Shown: positions 51,319-60,849, counted from the stretch's first letter. The stretch is 64,000 bases of DNA from Oligoflexus sp. (GCF_035712445.1 NZ_DASTAT010000140.1:62001-126000); one strand, 5' to 3'. Made by a program: numbers and translations. The notes: generated from the sequence alone by a model not told the origin.

Positions 51319-52278
51319 TCAGCTGCCGGAGGTCTGTTTCTTTTGAAAGAGGGCCCTCAGGGGCTCCAATTTTTCCATCTGCGGCTGGGCCGGTCTTTTC
51401 TCTTCCACCCGCGCTTTCAGATCCGATGGCAAATCGCCGAGTATTTCCATCTCATATTCCATCCAGACCCCATATTCGCGATAGACGAGCTCGCGCATGG
51501 CCAGAGTCAATTCGAGGATATCGCGGCTGCCGGTACCTTTGTTATAGACGAAATTCGCGTGCTGGGGATTCAGGGCCACTTCGGGGCGGCTGAGCTTATG
51601 GGCTCCTGCCTTGTCGAGCAGCATGCCGCTGGGAACGCCAACCTTATAATCGTTTTTAAAGACACAGCCGCAGGTGGGATAAAGGAATTGCCCCTTTTTC
51701 ACCCGATCCTGCTCGTAGAACTGCATGCGGGTTTCAATCGAACCGCGCACGCCGTCCTGCAATTCCAAAACCGCGGCGGCCACGATGGCTCCGTTATCCA
51801 TGAAGAGCGTATCCTTATATCCGCGGAAGATGCCTTCAGCGGCGGAATAAACGCGAATGGTGCCATCGGGCAGGACGGTGTGCACTTCCTTCGCCACCTG
51901 GCTGATTTCGCCGCCGTAGCAGCGCGCATTCATGCGCACGGTACCACCGATCTGTCCGGGCAGGCGATGCATCCAGGCCACGCCGTCCAGTTTTGCTTCA
52001 AGGGCCGCCTTGGCCACATCCGTGTTGTCAGCGCCAGCCTCGGCATAGATGCGATGGCCCTGGACTTCAATTTTTTTCATCCGTCGGAATGCAATCACGG
52101 CTCCTGGCCAGTCCTCATCCAGAACCAGCGAATTGGTACCGCCACCCAGCACGAAGTACTTCTGCTGCGTTGCATGGAGGGCCTTCACGATGCGGCTCAG
52201 ATCGTCGATGGACTTGGGTTCATAAAGCGCATGGCAACGGCCGCCGGTGCGGTAATAGGCCAGATCCCTTAGTTTCAA
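51319..52278 (-). CDS. murB: UDP-N-acetylenolpyruvoylglucosamine reductase
   Basis: The 319-aa FAD enzyme has YYRTGGRCHALYEP at the very N-terminus, the FAD motif GGGTNSLVLDEDWPG, GQIGGTVRMNARCYGGE and the catalytic stretch PTCGCVFKND, where Cys takes the place of the Ser general acid, as in some other type II enzymes. It reduces enolpyruvyl-UDP-GlcNAc to UDP-MurNAc in peptidoglycan synthesis. It overlaps the macro domain gene by 4 bp. It is unusual that it is not with other mur genes. Confidence 0.93.
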   Translation of the reverse strand: MKLRDLAYYRTGGRCHALYEPKSIDDLSRIVKALHATQQKYFVLGGGTNSLVLDEDWPGAVIAFRRMKKIEVQGHRIYAEAGADNTDVAKAALEAKLDGVAWMHRLPGQIGGTVRMNARCYGGEISQVAKEVHTVLPDGTIRVYSAAEGIFRGYKDTLFMDNGAIVAAAVLELQDGVRGSIETRMQFYEQDRVKKGQFLYPTCGCVFKNDYKVGVPSGMLLDKAGAHKLSRPEVALNPQHANFVYNKGTGSRDILELTLAMRELVYREYGVWMEYEMEILGDLPSDLKARVEEKRPAQPQMEKLEPLRALFQKKQTSGS

Positions 52279-52838
52279 GGCTCATCTCCCTCGGCTTCGG
52301 GAAAGGTGGTGAAGAGAGCTTTTTGATAGGCTTTGTAGGTGTCGCTGTCGAAGAGGACCATCGTCACCCGGCGCAGAGCTTTGGGCTTTGCATCGCAGAA
52401 TAACCTGATGCTTTCCATGGCAACAATAGCCGCATCCGTCACGGGATAACCATATATTCCAGTACTGATTGATGGAATTGCGACATGAAGCAATTTCGAT
52501 TCAGCTGCCAAATGCAGACTGTTTCGATACGCGGACTGCAGGAGTTCGGCTTCCCGTTCCTTGCCGCCTCGCCAGATCGGGCCCACAGTATGAATCACAT
52601 GTTTCGCAGGCAGACGACCGGCCGTTGTGATCACGGCTTGACCCGTTTCACAACGTCCGATCCTTTCACATTCTTCCAGAATGCTGGGCCCACCGACCCG
52701 GTGAATCGCTCCGTCCACACCGCCGCCGCCCCGTAAGGACGAGTTTGCGGCATTCACCATCGCATCGCAGACGAAGCTGGTGATATCCCCTTGGAAGAGA
52801 TCGACGGCAGTTCCCCGGTAATGACGCAGGCCCAACAT
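52275..52838 (-). CDS. Macro domain protein (ADP-ribosyl/O-acetyl-ADP-ribose hydrolase type)
   Basis: The 187-aa protein is a single macro domain: VDLFQGDITSFVCDAMVNAA leads into NSSLRGGGGVDGAIH, followed by HVIHTVGPIW and the ligand loop PSISTGIYGYPV. These match the MacroD/YmdB-type enzymes that remove ADP-ribose from proteins or deacetylate O-acetyl-ADP-ribose. It starts 3 bp after sucD and overlaps murB, so it is expressed with the TCA genes. Confidence 0.94.
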   Translation of the reverse strand: MLGLRHYRGTAVDLFQGDITSFVCDAMVNAANSSLRGGGGVDGAIHRVGGPSILEECERIGRCETGQAVITTAGRLPAKHVIHTVGPIWRGGKEREAELLQSAYRNSLHLAAESKLLHVAIPSISTGIYGYPVTDAAIVAMESIRLFCDAKPKALRRVTMVLFDSDTYKAYQKALFTTFPEAEGDEP

Positions 52839-52841
52839 TGC

Positions 52842-53726
52842 TTATCTCCGTTTTCTCTCCAGAGCGGTTTTCAGCGACACGCCGATATCCGCTGGACTCT
52901 TCGCAACCACGACGCCGGCTTCTTCCAAAGCGGCCATTTTCTCGGCAGCTGTGCCACTGCCGCCCGAAATAATCGCGCCTGCGTGGCCCATGCGCTTGCC
53001 TTTGGGTGCGGTTTGACCCGCGATGAAAGCAGCGACTGGTTTTTTGATGTTCTCTTTGATGAATTTCGCGGCTTTGATTTCCGCGTCACCGCCGATTTCA
53101 CCGATCAGTACGATGCCTTCGGTCTGGGGATCTTTTTCAAAGAGTTCAAGGACGTCGATGAAGTTGGTGCCGATGATGGGGTCACCGCCGATGCCGACGC
53201 ACGAGCTTTGACCGATGCCCATGGCTGTGGTTTGACCCACGGATTCATAGGTCAGTGTTCCCGATTTCGAAACGATGCCAGCCGAACCCACTTTGTGGAT
53301 GTGGCCGGGCATGATCCCGATTTTGCACTGGCCGGGTGTGATCACGCCGGGGCAGTTGGGACCGATCAGGCGCGATTTGGAGCGTTCCAGGGCTTTTTTC
53401 ACAGGAACCATATCCAAAACGGGAATGCCTTCGGTGATACAGATGATGAGTTCGATTTCAGCATCGATCGCTTCCAGGATCGCATCCGCCGCGTAAGGGG
53501 GCGGAACGAAGATCATCGACGCGTTGGCGCCGGCTTTTTCACGGGCTTCATGGACGGTGTTGAAGATGGGCAGATCGCTCACACCTTTTTGTCCGCCTTT
53601 GCCTGGAGTCACGCCACCGACGAAGCGGGGCGCGTATTCGTGAGAAAGACGGGTGTGGAATTCACCAGACTTGCCGGTGATCCCCTGAGTGATGACGCGG
53701 GTATTTTTATCGACAAGAATAGACAC
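52842..53726 (-). CDS. sucD: Succinyl-CoA synthetase alpha subunit
   Basis: The 294-aa subunit has the CoA-binding start VDKNTRVITQGITGKSGEFH, the conserved GIGGDPIIGTNFID and the phospho-His loop GHAGAIISGGSGTA. With SucC it makes succinate and a nucleoside triphosphate from succinyl-CoA. It follows sucC by 18 bp and is followed by the macro domain gene. Confidence 0.98.
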   Translation of the reverse strand: MSILVDKNTRVITQGITGKSGEFHTRLSHEYAPRFVGGVTPGKGGQKGVSDLPIFNTVHEAREKAGANASMIFVPPPYAADAILEAIDAEIELIICITEGIPVLDMVPVKKALERSKSRLIGPNCPGVITPGQCKIGIMPGHIHKVGSAGIVSKSGTLTYESVGQTTAMGIGQSSCVGIGGDPIIGTNFIDVLELFEKDPQTEGIVLIGEIGGDAEIKAAKFIKENIKKPVAAFIAGQTAPKGKRMGHAGAIISGGSGTAAEKMAALEEAGVVVAKSPADIGVSLKTALERKRR

Positions 53727-53744
53727 GGAGCTCTCCTTCAGTCT

Positions 53745-54902
53745 TTACTTCACAAGTTCGACGATTTTCTTCGCGCCATCGGCCATGTCGCTGGCGGCGT
53801 AAAGGTTCAGGCCGGATTTCTTCAGAATCTCTTTGCCCTGCTCCACGTTGGTTCCTTCGAGGCGCACAACCATGGGAACGCGCAGTCCGAGTTCCTTGGC
53901 CGCTGCCACGATACCATTGGCGATCACATCACAGCGCATGATGCCGCCGAAGATGTTCACGAAAAGACCTTTGACGTTCGCATCCGAGAAAAGGATGCGG
54001 AAGGCGTTGGTCACGGTTTCCTGGGACGCGCCGCCGCCGACGTCAAGGAAGTTGGCAGGCTTGCCGCCGTAGTGCTTCACGATGTCCATCGTCGCCATCG
54101 CAAGGCCGGCGCCGTTGACGAGGCAGCCGATGTTGCCGTCGAGGCCGATGTAGCTCAGGCCGAATTTCGAAGCGGTGACTTCGCGCTCGTCCTCTTCCAT
54201 GTAGTCGCGGAAGAGTTCGACCTCTTTCTGGCGATAAAGAGCGTTGTCATCGAAGTTCATTTTACCGTCGAGTGCGAACATCTTGCCCTGATCGTTGACG
54301 ATCAAAGGGTTGATCTCGAGCATCGAGTAATCGTACTTGATGAACATCTTGTAGAGATTCTTGACGATCGGGGTCAGTTCCTTCTGCTCGGCTTCCGGCA
54401 ATTTCATGCCCCAGCAGAGCGAGCGGATGTGGTGACCCTGCAGGCCGATGGTTGGATCGACGATGACGGTCACAATTTTTTCCGGGGTTTTCGCGGCGAC
54501 TTCCTCGATGTCCATACCGCCTTCGGTCGAGAACATGATGCCGATGCCTGCACTTTCGCGGTCCAAAAAGAGAGCGAGATAGTATTCTTTTACGATCTTG
54601 CTTCCGGCCTCGATGTAGACCTTGTGGACCTTTTTGCCCTCGGGAGCCTGATGCGTGATCAGGTTCATGCCGATCATGGCTTCTGTAATCTTACGGCATT
54701 CCTCGGGGCTCTTGGCGAGCTTGACGCCACCAGCTTTGCCGCGTCCGCCCGCATGTACCTGGGCTTTAACAACGGCAACTTCAGTTCCGAGACGGCGCAT
54801 GGCAAATTCTGCTTCAGTGGGATTGGTGGCCAGGTATCCGTCAGGAACGGGCACACCATTTTGCTTGAAGAGTATTTTTGCCTGGTATTCGTGGATGTTC
54901 AT
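53745..54902 (-). CDS. sucC: Succinyl-CoA synthetase beta subunit
   Basis: The 385-aa subunit opens with MNIHEYQAKILFKQNGVPVP and has the ATP-grasp segment QVHAGGRGKAGGVKLAKS, EINPLIVND, LDGKMNFDDNALYR and the C-terminal GGIMRCDVIANGIV. It binds the nucleotide and succinate. It is the first gene of sucC-sucD-macro-murB; AGGAT precedes the ATG. The gap of 100 bp to the divergent decarboxylase gene should hold both promoters. Confidence 0.98.
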   Translation of the reverse strand: MNIHEYQAKILFKQNGVPVPDGYLATNPTEAEFAMRRLGTEVAVVKAQVHAGGRGKAGGVKLAKSPEECRKITEAMIGMNLITHQAPEGKKVHKVYIEAGSKIVKEYYLALFLDRESAGIGIMFSTEGGMDIEEVAAKTPEKIVTVIVDPTIGLQGHHIRSLCWGMKLPEAEQKELTPIVKNLYKMFIKYDYSMLEINPLIVNDQGKMFALDGKMNFDDNALYRQKEVELFRDYMEEDEREVTASKFGLSYIGLDGNIGCLVNGAGLAMATMDIVKHYGGKPANFLDVGGGASQETVTNAFRILFSDANVKGLFVNIFGGIMRCDVIANGIVAAAKELGLRVPMVVRLEGTNVEQGKEILKKSGLNLYAASDMADGAKKIVELVK

Positions 54903-55002
54903 TTAATCCTCCGGAGCATCGACAAATCGTTTGCAGGTCGCAATAGGCTAACATACTATGATCGGACCTTGCATCCTTAATCACGGACACGGAGGGGTTT
55001 TG

Positions 55003-55956
55003 ATGCCATTGCCGACAAAGGGTCGCGTTCTTATTGCAGGAGGCGCCGGCTTTCTTGGGAGTCATCTCTGCGATAGATATATTGGCAGGGGCTGGGAAGT
55101 TCTCTGCGTTGATAATTTCCATACGGGAAACAAGGCCAACGTTCGTCATCTGATGTCGCACCCGAACTTTGAGCTTGTGCGTCACGATATCGTCGAGCCC
55201 TATCTGGCTGAAGTGGATTTGATCCTTAATTTTGCCTGTCCTGCGAGTCCTGTGCACTACCAGAGCAATCCGATCAAGACCATGAAAACCTCGGTGCTCG
55301 GCACCATGAACCTGCTTGGCCTCGCCAAGCGTGTGGGCGCGCGCCTCACCCATGCCAGCACTTCCGAGGTTTACGGCGATCCCATTCAGCATCCGCAGAC
55401 GGAGGCCTACTGGGGCAATGTGAATCCCATCGGTGTGCGCAGTTGCTATGACGAGGGCAAGCGCGCCGCGGAAACTCTTTGCTACGATTACAATCGCATG
55501 CATGACGTCGATGTGCGCCTCGTCCGTATCTTCAATACCTACGGACCCCGCATGGCGCCTGATGATGGCCGGGTCGTTTCGAATTTCATCGTGCAGGCCT
55601 TGCAAGGGGATGACATCACCATTTACGGCGATGGCTCGCAAACGCGCTCCTTCTGTTACTGCGACGATCTTTTGGATGGCATCATTGCGCTGACCGATCA
55701 GGATGAAACGCTTGGGCCCATTAACATTGGAAATGCCAACGAATTCACTGTCGCCGAACTCGCTGAACGCGTGATCCGTCTGACCGGCAGTCGTTCGCGG
55801 ATTGTGCGGAAACCTCTGCCTTCGGATGATCCCAAGGTTCGTCGTCCCGATCTTTCCCTGGCGCAGAAACACCTGAATTACCAGCCTAAGATCGAACTCG
55901 AAGAAGGCCTCAAAAAGACCATCGACTATTTCCGCACTGTCCTCGCACAACGCTAA
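55003..55956 (+). CDS. UDP-glucuronate decarboxylase (UDP-xylose synthase)
   Basis: ATG 55003 follows GGAGGGG. The 317-aa extended SDR has VLIAGGAGFLGSHLCDRYI, the catalytic YDEGKRAAETL, VRIFNTYGPRMAPDDGRVVS and GSQTRSFCYCDDLLDG, all typical of UXS enzymes. It converts UDP-glucuronate to UDP-xylose for polysaccharide or LPS sugars. No glycosyltransferase is adjacent. An upstream in-frame start at 54958 would lack the ribosome-binding site. Confidence 0.92.
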   Translation: MPLPTKGRVLIAGGAGFLGSHLCDRYIGRGWEVLCVDNFHTGNKANVRHLMSHPNFELVRHDIVEPYLAEVDLILNFACPASPVHYQSNPIKTMKTSVLGTMNLLGLAKRVGARLTHASTSEVYGDPIQHPQTEAYWGNVNPIGVRSCYDEGKRAAETLCYDYNRMHDVDVRLVRIFNTYGPRMAPDDGRVVSNFIVQALQGDDITIYGDGSQTRSFCYCDDLLDGIIALTDQDETLGPINIGNANEFTVAELAERVIRLTGSRSRIVRKPLPSDDPKVRRPDLSLAQKHLNYQPKIELEEGLKKTIDYFRTVLAQR

Positions 55957-56806
55957 ATCGAGCAGAATGAAAAAAGATGGGCACCCGTCCTTACGGACGG
56001 GCCTATGCCAAACGAGCCATTTGGCGGCGAAGGGGGAGTAAACCCACGGGATAGGGACTTCGTACCACTAGGGCGAGTTGGACCAGAAAAACGAGGAAGA
56101 GACGTGTTTTCCTGATACCGATTCAGGTACGGCATGTTGAGAGTACATCTGTAATAAAGCTACGCGAAAACCTGTGACTAATCGGGCCTTTCTTATCGAG
56201 GCAACCGAGAAGCTAATGTTTTGATTGAAATGGAAAATTTCGATCATTCCAGGGCTTTCACGTTCTTGCATAAAATCCGGGGTCGAGAGCGAAAGGGGCT
56301 GCTGGACCTGAGCCTGAATCTACGGCCAGCTGCTCATGTTATCCAATACTTTGCACAGCCCCATCGAAGGACCTTTCACATCACGCTTTCCAGCTTTTCG
56401 CTCATTCTTAAGCGAAATGTGCTGCTTGTAAGAAAGCAAGATCTCATGAAATCAGGGTCTTGTACAAATTGATATACAGCACGAATGGCATTCGAGCCAG
56501 GAATGGTTGAGGGTGGAATTTGAAAACTTTTTCATGGTGATTAAAATTAGGTAAATTTATGTAGAATTCTTTCCGCGCACCAAAGGTTGACGGGATTCCA
56601 TGAAACTCTTGCTGCAAAAGGGTTTCCAGATTTTGAATCGTTTCGACGTATAAGACGCTTCACCAGGCCGTAATGAACCAAACCCCGTCGATGCAGGCTT
56701 TGCGGTTCAGGCTATGCAGAAGGACGCACAAATTTTCACGGTGAAAATCCCACGGCGGAACTGCGCGCTACGAAGAGAGGAGGGCAGGACGTCGAAAAAG
56801 GAAAAA
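55957..56806. other. Long gap with hairpin cluster, no clear gene
   Basis: The first 170 bp hold three clean hairpins in a row: CCCGTCC/GGACGGG (55984-56001), GCCAAA/TTTGGC (56007-56025) and CCTGA/TCAGG (56111-56127). The region after about 56140 is more AT-rich, especially 56520-56580. A frame of 83 codons starting TTG 56221 has no ribosome-binding site and no recognised family. This may be a structured RNA, a decayed mobile sequence, or both. Confidence 0.45.
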
Positions 56807-56827
56807 GCCTCCAACCGATGTGGAGGC
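56797..56827 (-). terminator. Terminator of the DUF1737 gene
   Basis: GCCTCCA (56807-56813) pairs with TGGAGGC (56821-56827). On the minus strand the stem is followed by TTTTTCCTTTTT. It lies 12 bp after the stop codon. Confidence 0.78.
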
Positions 56828-56838
56828 CTCCGCGGCGA

Positions 56839-57141
56839 TCAGCCTTGACGAACCATGGTCTGCATGTAGTTGTTTTGACCCTGGACAACGACACCACCGA
56901 CAGGCGACCAGCCTTTGCCGATGTAATAGTTCACCTGATCTTCAAGATTCCGCACGGAATCTTCGACAAAGAGTTTGTATTCCAAAACCTTATTGGCTCC
57001 GGTCGACTTCACAGCCGATGCGGGAGCGGCAGCGCTGGACTTGCCAACGCTTTTGCGAGCGCTGCTCTTGACGGCGCCTTTGGTCTTGACCACCGTCTTG
57101 CTGCTCTTGCTTTTGCCAGCGCTCTTCTTAGCCTTTGCCAT
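56839..57141 (-). CDS. DUF1737 protein with Lys/Ala-rich histone-like tail
   Basis: ATG 57141 follows GGAGG. The 100-aa product has about 50 N-terminal residues made almost only of Lys, Ala, Ser and Gly (starting MAKAKKSAGKSKSS), much like histone H1 or HU-fusion tails. A short DUF1737 domain follows (EYKLFVEDSVRNLEDQVN, GKGWSPVGGVVVQG). The tail would bind DNA or other polyanions; the DUF1737 role is unknown. It may be a nucleoid-associated protein, by inference from the tail. Confidence 0.85.
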   Translation of the reverse strand: MAKAKKSAGKSKSSKTVVKTKGAVKSSARKSVGKSSAAAPASAVKSTGANKVLEYKLFVEDSVRNLEDQVNYYIGKGWSPVGGVVVQGQNNYMQTMVRQG

Positions 57142-57351
57142 TCGTAGCCTCCGATTCAAAATATGGAATTACAGCCATTGTACACCACGTTCAAGGTGCT
57201 GAGAACAAAGCTACCTTTTTCCAAGCCTCCAGCTCAATCGTATCCTGCACTTTTCTCGGGCCACTTTGACGTTTTTTGGCCTGCAGAATCCTAGCCAAAC
57301 TGGATTTCGCCAGGCTATAAGAATGGCACAAGAATGAAGGAGTGATGGCCC

Positions 57352-60300
57352 ATGACCCTTTCCCAGGCAACGGTATACAAGCCCCAGCATCAAATACGTA
57401 TTGTCACCGCGGCATCTCTGTTCGATGGACATGATGCCGCGATCAACATTATGCGTCGTATCCTGCAGGCCTCGGGAGCCGAAGTGATTCACCTGGGCCA
57501 CAATAGATCTGCCGCGGAAATCGTCGAGTGCGCAATCCAGGAAGATGCCCAGGGCATTGCGATCACCTCCTATCAGGGTGGTCACCTGGAGTTTTTCAAA
57601 TATATCCATGACCTCCTGAAAGAGCGCAAGGCCAAGATCAAAGTCTTCGGTGGCGGCGGCGGCACGATCCTGCCTACCGAGATCGAAGAGCTTCATGCCT
57701 ATGGCATCACCCGCATTTATTCCCCGGACGACGGTCGCGCCATGGGTCTGCAGGGCATGATCAACCATCTGCTGCAGAGCTGTGATTTCAGCACGCAGGC
57801 GCCTCCGGTCGAAGCCCTGCTGCCGCTTGTCACGAAGAAGGATCCGCAGGCGATCGCACGGGTCATTTCTGTGGCGGAAAATTTTGGGGATTATCGCGAG
57901 ACGCTGCAGAAGCACGTTCAGGCGCTGCACGCTGATCGCAAAGTCCCGGTGCTCGGCATCACAGGGACAGGCGGAGCCGGCAAGTCCTCGCTCGTGGATG
58001 AGCTTGTTCGGCGTTATCTGCGTTCGCATCAGGATAAGACCGTGGCGATCATTTCCGTCGATCCCTCGAAACGTAAGACTGGTGGCGCTTTGCTGGGCGA
58101 CCGCATCCGCATGAATGCGATTCATCATCCCCGCGTTTACATGCGCTCGCTCGCCACTCGCCAATCCAATTTGGCGCTGAGTAAATACGTCCAGGATTCC
58201 ATCGAGATCTGCAAGGCGGCCGCTTTTGATCTGATCATCGTGGAAACCTCGGGCATTGGCCAGTCCGATACCGAGATCGTCGAGCATTCGGATGTTTCCC
58301 TTTACGTGATGACTTCGGAATATGGTGCGGCCACGCAGCTCGAAAAGATTGATATGCTGGACTTCGCCGATGTGATCGCGATCAATAAGTTCGATAAGCG
58401 CGGCTCGCTCGATGCTCTGCGCGATGTGAAAAAACAGTACAGGCGCAATCAGAACCTTTGGACCGGATCGGATGATGATCTGCCGGTGCTCGGAACCATC
58501 GCGTCACAGTTCAACGACAGTGGCATGAATCAGCTGTATAATCGGCTGATCGACGTTCTGAACAGCAAGACCCAGAGCCGCTTTCAAAAGCTTACGGCGG
58601 ATGGACTTGGCTCAAGTCAAAGACGTTACCTCCTGCCCCCGGATCGCGTGCGGTATCTGGCGGAAATCAGCGAGAACCATGAGCAGTATAAGACCTTCAC
58701 CCAGCAGCAGGTCGCGATCGCCCGGCAGCTCTTCCAAATTCATGGGACCATCGACTCGCTTCGGAAGGCGCAGACCAGGACCCCACGTTACGTCAGCTCC
58801 CTGGAGGCCGAGGCGTCTGACAGCTTAATTGTGCAGGAATTAATCAAACACTATAACGCACTGGAGCCCCGCCTCGATCATGAGTGCCGTCAGATGCTTT
58901 TGGGTTGGCATGAATTGAAAGAGAAATATGCGAGCCACGTTTATCAATACAAAGTTCGCGATAAGGTTTTTGAACAGAGTCTTGTGCATGAATCCCTGTC
59001 CCATCTGAAGATACGCAAGGTGTCGTTGCCTCGTTATGAAGACTGGGGCGAAATCCTTGGCTGGCTTCTGATTGAGAATGTGCCAGGAGAATTTCCTTAC
59101 GCCGCAGGTGTGTTTCCGCTCAAGCGCGAAGGTGAAGATCCGGCGCGCATGTTTGCGGGCGAAGGCGGTCCTGAGCGGACCAATAAGCGTTTTCATTACG
59201 TCTCGAAAGGCATGCCGGCCAAGCGTTTGTCGACCGCCTTCGATTCGGTCACGCTTTATGGTGAAGATCCTGATCATCGCCCTGATATCTATGGCAAGAT
59301 CGGAAACTCCGGTGTGAGTATCGCCACCGTTGATGATGCCAAGAAACTATACTCGGGCTTCAACCTCGCGCAGCCCAATACCTCTGTGTCGATGACCATC
59401 AATGGTCCTGCGCCGATGCTGCTCGCCTTTTTTCTGAATACAGCCGTCGATCAGCAGTGCGAACTTTATATTCGCGAGCAGGGTTTGACTGCAGACGTTG
59501 AAAATAAAATCAAAGAGATCTACCGCGGCTACGATGTGCCAAGGCCGCGCTACAACGGGGATCTGCCTGAAGGCAATGATGGCCTTGGTCTTATGCTCCT
59601 TGGCGTCACAGGTGATCAGGTTCTGCCGCGTGAGGTCTATGAAAAGATCAAGGCGAGCACACTGAAGCAGGTGCGCGGAACTGTTCAGGCTGATATTTTG
59701 AAAGAGGATCAGGCGCAGAATACCTGCATTTTCTCGACAGAATTTGCGCTGCGCATGATGGGTGATATCCAGGAATATTTCATCAAAGAGCAGGTTCGGA
59801 ATTTCTATTCCGTATCCATCTCGGGCTATCACATCGCGGAGGCGGGTGCGAATCCCATCACCCAGCTCGCGTTTACTCTCGCGAACGGCTTCACTTACGT
59901 CGAGTACTACCTGTCGCGCGGGATGCATATCGACGATTTCGCGCCGAACCTTTCCTTCTTCTTTTCGAACGGAACGGATCCTGAGTATGCTGTGATTGGT
60001 CGGGTCGCGCGGCGCATCTGGGCGAAGGCCATGAAGTATAAATACGGTGGCAACGATCGCTCGCAGAAGCTGAAGTATCACATCCAAACATCAGGACGCA
60101 GTCTCCATGCGCAGGAGATCGCATTCAATGACATCAGAACCACGCTGCAGGCGCTTTACGCGATCTATGATAACTGCAACTCCTTGCACACCAACGCTTA
60201 CGACGAAGCCATAACGACGCCGACCGAGGAATCCGTGCGGCGGGCTATGGCGATTCAGTTGATCATCAATAAGGAGCTGGGACTCGCGAAAAACGAAAAC

Positions 60301-60774
60301 CCGCTGCAGGGTTCGTTCATTATTGAAGAGCTGACTGACCTTGTTGAAGAGGCTGTGATGGCGGAATTCCGGGCGATCTCGGAACGCGGTGGCGTTTTGG
60401 GAGCGATGGAACGCATGTATCAGCGGTCGAAGATCCAGGATGAGTCGCTTTACTATGAATCCCTGAAGCACACGGGTGAATTGCCGATTATCGGCGTGAA
60501 CACTTTCCTTGGCAAAGACGGATCGCCGACTGTGATCCCGGCGGAAGTGATTCGCTCGACTCAGGTCGAGAAGGAGTTCGCCATCCAATCCACGCACGAT
60601 TTTATCAAACGTCATGGCCGGACTTCAGAGGAGGCGATTGCCCGTTTGAAAGAGGCGGCTCTGGATGGTAAAAATATTTTCCAGTGTCTGATGGATGTGG
60701 GACGTGTCTGTACCCTGGGGCAGATTTCGCAGGCGCTCTATGAGGTCGGTGGTCAGTACAGAAGGAACATGTAA
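57352..60774 (+). CDS. icmF: Fused isobutyryl-CoA mutase (IcmF)
   Basis: The 1140-aa protein has the complete IcmF plan: a B12-binding domain (about residues 10-150, with DGHD at 25-28 giving the cobalt-ligand His27), a MeaB-type GTPase chaperone (P-loop GTGGAGKSS at 205-213) and a mutase barrel (about 560-1140). Phe600 in DPARMFAGEGG matches the position that selects branched acyl-CoA substrates. It rearranges isobutyryl-CoA and n-butyryl-CoA using adenosylcobalamin, with its own repair GTPase fused in. Related pivalyl-CoA mutases differ at the second active-site position, so substrate choice is not certain. A strong terminator follows at 60850. Confidence 0.95.
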   Translation: MTLSQATVYKPQHQIRIVTAASLFDGHDAAINIMRRILQASGAEVIHLGHNRSAAEIVECAIQEDAQGIAITSYQGGHLEFFKYIHDLLKERKAKIKVFGGGGGTILPTEIEELHAYGITRIYSPDDGRAMGLQGMINHLLQSCDFSTQAPPVEALLPLVTKKDPQAIARVISVAENFGDYRETLQKHVQALHADRKVPVLGITGTGGAGKSSLVDELVRRYLRSHQDKTVAIISVDPSKRKTGGALLGDRIRMNAIHHPRVYMRSLATRQSNLALSKYVQDSIEICKAAAFDLIIVETSGIGQSDTEIVEHSDVSLYVMTSEYGAATQLEKIDMLDFADVIAINKFDKRGSLDALRDVKKQYRRNQNLWTGSDDDLPVLGTIASQFNDSGMNQLYNRLIDVLNSKTQSRFQKLTADGLGSSQRRYLLPPDRVRYLAEISENHEQYKTFTQQQVAIARQLFQIHGTIDSLRKAQTRTPRYVSSLEAEASDSLIVQELIKHYNALEPRLDHECRQMLLGWHELKEKYASHVYQYKVRDKVFEQSLVHESLSHLKIRKVSLPRYEDWGEILGWLLIENVPGEFPYAAGVFPLKREGEDPARMFAGEGGPERTNKRFHYVSKGMPAKRLSTAFDSVTLYGEDPDHRPDIYGKIGNSGVSIATVDDAKKLYSGFNLAQPNTSVSMTINGPAPMLLAFFLNTAVDQQCELYIREQGLTADVENKIKEIYRGYDVPRPRYNGDLPEGNDGLGLMLLGVTGDQVLPREVYEKIKASTLKQVRGTVQADILKEDQAQNTCIFSTEFALRMMGDIQEYFIKEQVRNFYSVSISGYHIAEAGANPITQLAFTLANGFTYVEYYLSRGMHIDDFAPNLSFFFSNGTDPEYAVIGRVARRIWAKAMKYKYGGNDRSQKLKYHIQTSGRSLHAQEIAFNDIRTTLQALYAIYDNCNSLHTNAYDEAITTPTEESVRRAMAIQLIINKELGLAKNENPLQGSFIIEELTDLVEEAVMAEFRAISERGGVLGAMERMYQRSKIQDESLYYESLKHTGELPIIGVNTFLGKDGSPTVIPAEVIRSTQVEKEFAIQSTHDFIKRHGRTSEEAIARLKEAALDGKNIFQCLMDVGRVCTLGQISQALYEVGGQYRRNM

Positions 60775-60849
60775 GCACCCGGAAAACTCGAATTTGGTCG
60801 ATTTCATAAAAATGATCGGAAATTAAAGCCTTTTCCTTATCTTCGACGC

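Noticed and set aside
51661..51690. Ser-to-Cys change in the MurB catalytic loop as a novelty
   Set aside because: Cys at this position occurs in other MurB branches, so it is probably normal.
52791..54980. 729-codon plus-strand frame opposite sucC and sucD
   Set aside because: The His/Asp/Phe-rich product is a typical shadow of high-GC genes; sucC and sucD are certain.
56221..56472. 83-codon frame in the hairpin-rich gap, considered as a transposase remnant
   Set aside because: TTG start without ribosome-binding site and no transposase motif; kept only as part of the gap description.
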